A DNA stretch of 40,386 nt from positions 318,174 through 358,559 of the forward strand of contig NZ_VLLC01000001.1 in assembly GCF_007830435.1 (NCBI RefSeq), read 5' to 3'. Source of the DNA: Desulfobotulus alkaliphilus (lineage in GTDB: Bacteria > Desulfobacterota > Desulfobacteria > Desulfobacterales > ASO4-4). Positions 34,027 to 40,386 of this stretch are shown here, piece by piece (positions within the stretch are counted from its first letter, which is position 1; each line of letters starts with the position of its first letter). Made by a program: the position numbers and the translations under genes. The notes under the pieces are model-generated. The model made no database searches. It saw nothing but the letters and a program-made list of their open reading frames with translations, and was not told the origin of the DNA.

Positions 34027-36051
34027 ATGCAGGGAACATGGACCATAGGAAAAAAACTCATTGTATCCTTTATATGTGTTGCCACCATTACCCTTCTTGT
34101 GGGTATTGCAGGCTTTTACGGTGCACTTCAGGGAGAAAGATCCATTAACGAGGTCGGTGCGGTCAGGCTTCCTGCCGTGGACAGCCTTCTTCTCATGCAA
34201 ACCAACCTGCAGCTGGCGAGGGGCAACGTCCGGACCCTTGCCATTCCCGGCCTTCCCATGGAACAGCGCCAGCGCCAGTATGAAGGTTTTGCAAGGGCCA
34301 GAAACAATTACGGAGAGGCCGCAGCCATTTACGGCCCTCTGCCCAAGACTCCCGAGGGAGCAAGGCTCTGGAACGAATTCCAACCACTGATTGCCGCCCT
34401 TGCAAGGGAAAACGACCGGACCCTGGAAATGGCCAGAGCCATTGATGCCAACGGCATTGCCGATCCCATGGCCCTGTCCCGCCGCATTGAGCAGTTTGCC
34501 AAAGATCATTATATGCTCGTGGATCAGGTGAGAACCCTCATCGAAAACCCTGAAGCACGGTTTGAAGGGGGAGAAAGCCACACCGCCTGCAATGCGGGTC
34601 GTTTTTTCCCCACCTTCCAGACGGACAACCGCCAGCTTCAGGGTATTCTCAGGGAGTTTGATACCCCCCACCGCCGCTTCCATGAAGCTGTGGCACGCAT
34701 CAAGGAAGCCGTAGCCCAGGGAAGGGTAGATACGGCAAGGCAGATTTTCAGAAACGAAATGGAACCTGCCATGGATGCCGTATTCAGAAGTTTTACGGAC
34801 ATGCAGACCATCGCCGATGAGTCGGTGAATCTCTTTGAAGCCATGAAGGAACAGGCCCTTATCGTTACGGCGGCAAGGGAAAGGGCTGTCCTTGATATCC
34901 TTGCCCAGCTCGTGAACATCAACAGAGAAATTGCCCGTTCTGAAACGGAAACCGCTCTGAGTCAGGCTGTATTTATTGAGATTCTGGTTACGGTGGTATC
35001 CATCATGGGCGTGATCCTCGCCCTTGCTCTGGGTCTTCTCATTACCCGCAGCATCAACACCAACCTAAGCCGCATCATTGCGGGCCTCAATGACGGTTCA
35101 GATCAGGTGGCTTCGGCTTCGGGTCAGGTATCTTCCGCCAGCATTTCCCTTGCCGAAGGTGCCAGCGAACAGGCCGCATCCATAGAAGAAACCTCTTCTT
35201 CCATGGAAGAAATGTCTTCCATGATCAAACAGAATGCGGACAATGCAGGGGAAGCCAACGCCCTCATGGGACAGACAAGGGAGGTGGTAAACACCGCAAC
35301 CGCCTCCATGGCTGAACTGACCGGCTCAATGAATGAAATTTCCAAAGCCAGCGATGAAACCTCTAAAATCATAAAAACCATAGACGAGATTGCCTTCCAG
35401 ACCAACCTGCTGGCCCTCAATGCCGCTGTTGAGGCCGCCCGTGCCGGGGAAGCAGGTGCCGGTTTTGCCGTGGTGGCCGATGAGGTGAGAAACCTTGCCA
35501 TGCGGGCTGCGGAAGCCGCCAAAAACACGGCCTCACTCATTGATGGTACGGTGAAAAAGGTACAGCAGGGAAGCGAGCTTGTCAGCCGCACCAACAGCGC
35601 CTTCAGCGAGGTGGCTTCCAGCAACACCCAGGTGGGTCAGCTTGTGGCGGAAATTGCCGCCGCCTCCAAGGAACAGGCGCAGGGCATAGAACAGATCAAC
35701 AAAGCCGTTGCGGAAATGGACAAGGTGGTACAGCAGAATGCGGCCAATGCCGAAGAATCCGCTTCCGCATCCGAAGAAATGAATGCACAGGCCGAACAGA
35801 TGAAATCCATGGTTCAGGAACTGGTGGCCATGGTGGGGGGAGCTGCTGAAAGGGCAAGAAAAAATTCCTATAGCCAGCAGCCCCGTTACAGGGAAGAAAG
35901 CCAGCACCGTCCGGCCCCCGCAAGGGCGCAGGCTCCGGCAAGGCAGAATCAGGACAGAAGCCTGAAACGTCCCCCCCAGACCAAGGGCAAAGAAATCAGC
36001 CCCAAGCAGGTCATCCCCATGGATGACGACGATGATTTCACCCGCTTCTGA
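34027..36051 (+). CDS. Chemoreceptor with periplasmic CZB-like zinc motif and C-terminal aromatic pentapeptide
   Basis: This 674-residue receptor has a first membrane helix (about 8-32), a long helical periplasmic domain (about 35-310), a second helix near 315-340, a short HAMP-like region and a cytoplasmic signalling hairpin with tip [19 protein letters not shown]. In the periplasmic domain, KDHYML (His161), TACNAGRFF (Cys188) and HRRFH (His215, His219) reproduce the His-Cys-His-x3-His order and spacing of CZB zinc-binding domains, which are usually cytoplasmic. The C-terminal tail is a flexible Pro/Arg/Gln-rich linker ending in DFTRF. That fits the x-[HFYW]-x2-[HFYW] pentapeptide that tethers CheR or CheB. 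It is probably co-transcribed with cheW. Confidence 0.92.
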   Translation: MQGTWTIGKKLIVSFICVATITLLVGIAGFYGALQGERSINEVGAVRLPAVDSLLLMQTNLQLARGNVRTLAIPGLPMEQRQRQYEGFARARNNYGEAAAIYGPLPKTPEGARLWNEFQPLIAALARENDRTLEMARAIDANGIADPMALSRRIEQFAKDHYMLVDQVRTLIENPEARFEGGESHTACNAGRFFPTFQTDNRQLQGILREFDTPHRRFHEAVARIKEAVAQGRVDTARQIFRNEMEPAMDAVFRSFTDMQTIADESVNLFEAMKEQALIVTAARERAVLDILAQLVNINREIARSETETALSQAVFIEILVTVVSIMGVILALALGLLITRSINTNLSRIIAGLNDGSDQVASASGQVSSASISLAEGASEQAASIEETSSSMEEMSSMIKQNADNAGEANALMGQTREVVNTATASMAELTGSMNEISKASDETSKIIKTIDEIAFQTNLLALNAAVEAARAGEAGAGFAVVADEVRNLAMRAAEAAKNTASLIDGTVKKVQQGSELVSRTNSAFSEVASSNTQVGQLVAEIAAASKEQAQGIEQINKAVAEMDKVVQQNAANAEESASASEEMNAQAEQMKSMVQELVAMVGGAAERARKNSYSQQPRYREESQHRPAPARAQAPARQNQDRSLKRPPQTKGKEISPKQVIPMDDDDDFTRF

Positions 36052-36079
36052 TAAATGAAGAGTGAGAAGTTCTTGCAGC

Positions 36080-36158
36080 GGGCACCCGTAAAGGGTGCCC
36101 CAAGCAGAAACAGGCACCGTCAAAATTAACCATCAATGGCAGGCCTTCACGCCTGCCC
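36080..36158. repeat. REP-like repeat mosaic, family 2, copy 4 (short)
   Basis: The GGGCACCCGTAAAGGGTGCCC hairpin (with one more C) and the GGCAGGCCTTCACGCCTGCC hairpin are present. The tail shared by the other copies is missing. It starts 28 bases after the chemoreceptor stop codon, as in copy 3. Confidence 0.7.
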
Positions 36159-36268
36159 TTCCTTAAAGCCTTCAGGGACTGTAAAGACCCTAAGGGCTTT
36201 AATGGTCTTAAGAACGCTCACAGCTTCTTTTATGCAAAACCTAAACAGTATTTGACCGCTGAAAAAGT

Positions 36269-36314
36269 AGAAGCGGCTTCCAGCCGCTTTCAATAATGCG
36301 CCAGGATGGCGCAT
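36269..36314. repeat. Two small hairpin modules of family 2
   Basis: AGAAGCGGCTTCCAGCCGCT (36269-36288) matches 13306-13325 exactly, and ATGCGCCAGGATGGCGCAT (36296-36314) matches the hairpin at 29099-29117 apart from three bases. Here the two modules stand side by side. Confidence 0.7.
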
Positions 36315-36343
36315 CTACACAATGAAGCAAACAAATAAAAGAT

Positions 36344-38791
36344 ATGAATATGCCTACACAAGCCCATAAACCAGAAAACATAGCCCTTCCCCAGTCGGTT
36401 ATGGATGCCCTTCCCCACCCCATTGCCATGGTGGGAAGGGATTACCGGTACCAGTACGTCAATCTCGCCTACGCCCGTTTTTTCGGGCGCAATGCCGAAG
36501 AAATAAAGGGACTGTCCGTCACGGATCTCATGGGAGAAGCGCTTTTTGAGCAAAGCATAAAACCCCATATTGACCGCTGCCTTGGGGGAGAAACCATCAG
36601 CTACGAAGTGTTTGTGCCTTTTCCGGGCAAAGGCCCCCGCTGGATGCACATGCAGTATTTCCCTTCCATGGATGACAATGGGAAAATCCATGGTATCGTT
36701 TCCCACGGCATGGACATCACAGAAGAAAAAAAACAGCAGGAAATCCTGCTTAAAAGACATGAAGAAGAGCGTCAGGAACAGGCCAACCTGAGGGCCATGT
36801 TTGATGTCTCACCCGTAGGCAAGATGATCGTCAATGAAAAGGGGCTTGTGACCCGCATCAATGCAGCCCTCATACCCATTGCAGGCAGTGAGCCTCTGGA
36901 AAAAAGAGCGTTAAAAAATCCCGGCGATATTCTCGGCTGTGAGTACGCCCTGCAGGGCTGCCGGAACCATGAAAACTGTTCCCACTGCCGCATCAGCGCC
37001 GTCCTCAACAAAGTTTTTGAAACGGGCCAGCGCATTACAGACATTGAAAGCACCCACAACTTTACCGTATCCAACAAGCTCAGCCCCGTATCCTTCATTG
37101 TGGGGGGGGCGCCCCTTGAAATCGACAACCAGCGCCATGCGTTGATTACCCTAATGGATATCACCGCCCACAGAAAGGCAGAAGAAAAGGCTGCCTATCT
37201 TTCCGCCATTCTGGAAAGCAGTGAGACCATTGCCGTGTTAAAGGACAGGGACCTGCGCTATGTCCATGTCAATCAGGCCTATTTCAGGCTCACGGGTCAT
37301 GGCAGTATGGAAGCCGTCAGGGGCAAAACGGACAGGGAACTGTTCCGAGGCATTGCCAGCCCCGAAGACATTCAAGGATTCATGGAAAACGACAAAAAAG
37401 CCCTGCACCTTTCCCATGGTGAAGAAATCACCCTTGAAGAAACCGTCCGCACGGATGAAGGAAAAATCCGTACCTTCCTCAGCCGTAAATTTCCCGTATA
37501 CGGCGGTAAGCACTGCAAAAAATTCATCGGCGTGGCTACCTTAAGCAACGAAATCACAGACAGAAAGGCAATGGAAGAAGAGCTTCGCATCCAACGCCAT
37601 CAGGCAGAAGCCGCCAGCATCGCCAAAAGCAATTTTTTAGCCAACATGAGCCATGAAATCCGAACACCCATGAACGGCATCATGGGCATGAATGCCCTTC
37701 TGCTGGGAACAAATCTGGATGAAGAGCAGCGCAGCTTTGCAGAAACTGTGGGAAGCTCCGCCAGCTCTCTCATGGGAATCATCAATGATATTCTGGATCT
37801 TTCCAGAATTGAATCCGGGCGTATGCATCTGCATCCCTCAGACTACAACCTGAACCGGCTGCTGAAGGATATTTTCTCTCCCATGGAATTCAGCGCCCGG
37901 CAAAAATCCTTAAAGCTCTCCTGTACCCTTCAGCCACAAACCCCGACAAACCTCCGGGGAGACAGCCTGCGCCTGAGGCAGATCCTCATGAATCTTCTGG
38001 ACAATGCCATCAAGTTTACGGAGAAGGGAGAAATCCGGCTACATATCCACCCCCTGATGGAAAGGGGCAAAGAGGTTTTGCTCCATTTTTCCATAGAAGA
38101 TACGGGCATTGGCATTCCTGAGGAAAAAAACGGGCTTGTTTTCCAGAAATTCAGCCAACTTGAACCCGTCAACACAAAAAAATACGGAGGCAGCGGCCTT
38201 GGCCTTGCCATATGCAAGGAGCTTGTGGAAATGATGGGGGGAGAGATCGGCTTTTCCAGCATCCTCCATCAGGGCTCCACCTTCTACTTTACGGTGTTGC
38301 AGGAAAAACAGATGCCAGAGGCTGAATACCCAGGGGATGTTGCTCCGGATACAGCCAGAACAGAAGCTGCGGCACAAAAACCACCGGCCCGCATCCTTGT
38401 GGTGGAAGACGATGCCACCAATCAGGCGGTGGCTATGGGGCTTCTCAAAAAACTTGGATTTTCTGCGGATCTGGCTGAAGATGGCGCACAGGCCCTGATC
38501 TGCCTTGAAACAGATACCTATGATCTGGTTCTCATGGATGTGCAGATGCCCGTGATGGACGGGCTGGAAGCCACAAAAAAAATCAGAAGTAAAGACACCA
38601 CCGTAAATAACAGCAAGATTCCCATCATTGCCATGACCGCCTATGCCATGGCAGGAGACCGGGAAAAATGCCTTGAAGCTGGAATGGACGACTACATAGC
38701 CAAACCCATACACGCCATGGAACTGAAGGAAACGGTGGAAAAATGGCTCCCTTTGATTCAGAAAAAAGCCCATGAAAAAAAAGACGCATAA
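36344..38791 (+). CDS. Hybrid histidine kinase with three PAS domains, one Cys-rich (PAS-PAS-PAS-HisKA-HATPase-REC)
   Basis: This 815-residue kinase has no membrane segment and should be cytoplasmic. PAS1 (about 17-125) is a typical sensor fold. PAS2 (about 145-275) contains four cysteines in the pattern GC-x6-C-x5-C-x2-C (Cys199, Cys206, Cys212, Cys215), which suggests a metal or redox site. PAS3 (about 285-400) is ordinary. HisKA has its His in [11 protein letters not shown], HATPase has DTGIGIPEE and GSGLGLAI, and the C-terminal receiver has its Asp in [13 protein letters not shown]. The ribosome-binding site is weak (AAAAGAT). No partner regulator gene is adjacent, so the output is unknown. 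Confidence 0.92.
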   Translation: MNMPTQAHKPENIALPQSVMDALPHPIAMVGRDYRYQYVNLAYARFFGRNAEEIKGLSVTDLMGEALFEQSIKPHIDRCLGGETISYEVFVPFPGKGPRWMHMQYFPSMDDNGKIHGIVSHGMDITEEKKQQEILLKRHEEERQEQANLRAMFDVSPVGKMIVNEKGLVTRINAALIPIAGSEPLEKRALKNPGDILGCEYALQGCRNHENCSHCRISAVLNKVFETGQRITDIESTHNFTVSNKLSPVSFIVGGAPLEIDNQRHALITLMDITAHRKAEEKAAYLSAILESSETIAVLKDRDLRYVHVNQAYFRLTGHGSMEAVRGKTDRELFRGIASPEDIQGFMENDKKALHLSHGEEITLEETVRTDEGKIRTFLSRKFPVYGGKHCKKFIGVATLSNEITDRKAMEEELRIQRHQAEAASIAKSNFLANMSHEIRTPMNGIMGMNALLLGTNLDEEQRSFAETVGSSASSLMGIINDILDLSRIESGRMHLHPSDYNLNRLLKDIFSPMEFSARQKSLKLSCTLQPQTPTNLRGDSLRLRQILMNLLDNAIKFTEKGEIRLHIHPLMERGKEVLLHFSIEDTGIGIPEEKNGLVFQKFSQLEPVNTKKYGGSGLGLAICKELVEMMGGEIGFSSILHQGSTFYFTVLQEKQMPEAEYPGDVAPDTARTEAAAQKPPARILVVEDDATNQAVAMGLLKKLGFSADLAEDGAQALICLETDTYDLVLMDVQMPVMDGLEATKKIRSKDTTVNNSKIPIIAMTAYAMAGDREKCLEAGMDDYIAKPIHAMELKETVEKWLPLIQKKAHEKKDA

Positions 38792-39040
38792 AAACCGCCC
38801 GGACAGAAAGCAACACCTCTTCCCAGGAAACAGCGGCAGCTGCTCGGAGACCGAAGACGCAGGCAAAAACACAGACATTTGCTCAAATGATCAAATGTCA
38901 CACCGTTCGAATATAAAAAACTGGATAGTCTTACCCAAAAAAATTTCAGGTGACTTGGTAGTGACTTTTGATACATAGTATTTTCAAACTCATCTTCTAC
39001 AGTTGGGAGCCCTTTTTTGTCCAAAATGCCTGTAATTACA
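38792..39040. other. Intergenic region before the insertion sequence
   Basis: No credible gene is seen. The stretch becomes AT-rich towards the insertion sequence. A minus-strand open frame across 38758-39153 has no family features and is probably chance. Confidence 0.4.
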
Positions 39041-40386
39041 GTGTCGCACTTTGTAAAAACCCAAAAAGGTGGTGCCACAGAATTAATATTTAATATTGTT
39101 TTTAAAGAAATTATAATATAAAAATAAGGTGCCCTTACTGGAGGGGGTGCCATGTTTGCCAGAATTAAAAAATCAGGTCGGTATGAGTATCTTCAAATTG
39201 TCGAAAATAAAAAGATTGAAGGTAAAACCCGACAGCGTGTCATTGCTACCATAGGCCGTATGGATGAAATTAAAGAGAAGGATCAGCTTGAACCTCTGAT
39301 TCGATCTCTTTCCAGATTTTCCGACAAGGTTCTTCTTTTGCTCTCTAAAGATTCAGTACCGGATGTGGATGCTGTAAAAATAGGCCCGGCAATGATCTTT
39401 GATCGTCTTTGGAGAGAACTTGAAATGCCACAGATTTTTTCTGAACTTTTGGCAAACAGAAAGTTTTCTTTTAATCTTGAAAGGGCTGTTTTTCTAACTG
39501 TTTTGCACAGACTTTTTGTCTCAGGATCTGATCGGAACTGCAATCTATGGCGATCAAATCATGCTGTGGAGGAAATTGAAAAAATTGACCTGCACCATTT
39601 TTACAGGGCAATGGCTTTTTTGGGAGAAGAGCTAAAAGATCAGGCTGGAGCTACTGATCTTACTCCTCTTTGCACAAAAGATCTTATCGAAGAAGAACTT
39701 TTCAGTCGTCACAGAGACCTGTTTACTGGCCTGAGCCTGGTCTTTTTTGATACCACGTCCATCTATTTTGAAGGCCAGGGCGGAAATACCCTTGGAGAAC
39801 GTGGGTTCAACAAAGACGGCAAACCGCAGTGCAAACAGATGGTCGTTGGTGCCATCCTTGATGATAAGGGAAGACCGATTTCCTGTGAAATGTGGCCCGG
39901 TAATACCACAGATGTAAAAACCCTGCTGCCTGTGGCAAAACGGTTACAGGAACGATTTCAGATTCAGAATATCTGCATTGTTGCAGACAGAGGTATGGTT
40001 AGCAGTCAAACAATTGAAGAGATGGAGAATAGAGATAGCCCTATCAACTATATTCTGGGAGCAAGAATGCGTCAGGTTAAGGAAATTCGGGATATAGTCA
40101 TGGCAGATAAAGGTGAATTTACTGAAGTTCTTCGGGAAAAGATAAAATCAAAAAACCCAGCACCTCTGGAAGTCAAAGAGGTAATGGTTGAAGACCGCCG
40201 CTACATTGTATGTCAGAATGCTACACAGACCAAAAAAGATGCTGCTACCCGAGAAAGTATTATTGCAGGCCTTGAAGCGTGCATCAAAAAGAATCCCAAA
40301 AACCTTATTGGCAATAAGGGATACGCAAGATATCTGAAGGTCTGCAAAGATGGCCTTTCTGTTGACCCTGAAAAAATCCGCAATGA
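39041..40386 (+). mobile_element. IS1634-type insertion sequence (right end outside window)
   Basis: The element is defined by its transposase. The left end cannot be fixed without the right end; GTGTCGCACTTTGTAAAAAC at 39041-39060, about 110 bases before the transposase, is my best guess. The IS has lower GC than the neighbouring chromosomal genes, which fits recent arrival. Confidence 0.6.
39152..40386 (+). CDS. IS1634-family DDE transposase (3' end outside window)
   Basis: The first 411 residues are visible and the frame is open to the window edge. GGAGGGGG precedes the ATG. The N-terminus (MFARIKKSGRYEYLQIVENK) and the early RQRVIATIGRMD are typical of the family. The catalytic core shows LVFFDTTSIYFEG with Asp200, then LGERGFNKDGKPQCKQMVVG and CEMWPGNTTD, and the second Asp in IVADRGMV (Asp279). 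The third acidic residue is expected beyond the window. No frameshift or stop is seen, so the enzyme may be active. Confidence 0.9.
   Translation, partial: MFARIKKSGRYEYLQIVENKKIEGKTRQRVIATIGRMDEIKEKDQLEPLIRSLSRFSDKVLLLLSKDSVPDVDAVKIGPAMIFDRLWRELEMPQIFSELLANRKFSFNLERAVFLTVLHRLFVSGSDRNCNLWRSNHAVEEIEKIDLHHFYRAMAFLGEELKDQAGATDLTPLCTKDLIEEELFSRHRDLFTGLSLVFFDTTSIYFEGQGGNTLGERGFNKDGKPQCKQMVVGAILDDKGRPISCEMWPGNTTDVKTLLPVAKRLQERFQIQNICIVADRGMVSSQTIEEMENRDSPINYILGARMRQVKEIRDIVMADKGEFTEVLREKIKSKNPAPLEVKEVMVEDRRYIVCQNATQTKKDAATRESIIAGLEACIKKNPKNLIGNKGYARYLKVCKDGLSVDPEKIRN

Noticed and set aside
38758-39153. Minus-strand frame of 131 codons before the insertion sequence
   Set aside because: It overlaps the 3' end of the hybrid kinase gene, shows no domain and spans the probable end of the insertion sequence.
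1-40386. CRISPR arrays, tRNA or rRNA genes, riboswitches
   Set aside because: No regularly spaced direct repeats, no tRNA cloverleaf and no conserved rRNA segment were seen; the dispersed repeats are singly placed inverted elements.

Overview
The window looks like chromosomal DNA of an anaerobic, motile, Gram-negative bacterium, most likely a Desulfobacterota (deltaproteobacterial) lineage. This is an inference. It rests on the mix of NrfHA nitrite reductase, a prismane protein (Hcp), many multi-sensor histidine kinases and chemoreceptors, a sigma-54 two-component pair and a PfaC-type polyunsaturated-lipid synthase. There is no rRNA or tRNA in the window to fix the taxonomy.

Layout. 1-3.6 kb: a divergent dnaA (minus strand), an AT-rich gene-poor stretch behind it, and a small hypothetical gene. 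3.6-12.9 kb: a probable six-gene minus-strand operon. In transcription order it encodes a hybrid sensor kinase with two receiver domains, a Cache/PAS kinase whose PAS carries the FixL heme-binding signature, a CheY-like receiver, an Hpt-REC-REC-GGDEF diguanylate cyclase, an amidoligase and a class I glutamine amidotransferase. The first four genes overlap by a few bases. 13.6-19.5 kb: one 5.9-kb gene for a PfaC/Pfa3-like megasynthase (KS, short CLF-like, AT, two FabA-like dehydratase didomains), without pfaA, pfaD or an ACP nearby. 19.5-22.3 kb: a short coiled-coil protein, an exported Fe/Mn superoxide dismutase, a hotdog thioesterase-like protein and a ComEA-like helix-hairpin-helix protein. 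22.7-26.5 kb: hcp-nrfH-nrfA for nitrogen-oxide detoxification or ammonification, with hcp broken by an apparent one-base frameshift. 26.9-38.8 kb: signalling genes. These are a dCache chemoreceptor; a sigma-54 regulator/kinase pair divergent from a DUF4168 exported protein that has a well-spaced sigma-54 promoter; cheW with a second chemoreceptor whose periplasmic domain carries a CZB-like zinc motif; and a three-PAS hybrid kinase with a Cys-rich PAS. 39.0 kb to the end: an IS1634-type transposase that runs off the window.

Two families of dispersed non-coding repeats occupy the intergenic gaps. Family 1 (five copies) has GTAA...TTAC ends with inverted terminal repeats of about 19 bp. In two copies it is flanked by perfect 8-bp target duplications, as expected of IS66-family-derived MITEs. 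It exists in a short form (185 bp), a longer form (347 bp) and a 476-bp form carrying two 70-bp inserts, each with 13-bp perfect inverted ends. Family 2 (four copies, mostly at 3' ends of genes) is a REP-like mosaic of small hairpins.

How the parts may work together (inference): the 3.6-12.9 kb operon would link oxygen or redox sensing through a phosphorelay to c-di-GMP, and be co-transcribed with an amide-bond-forming and amide-hydrolysing enzyme pair. The 29.6-33.1 kb block looks like a self-contained sigma-54 circuit with a kinase, an activator, a palindromic upstream site, a promoter and a single secreted target.
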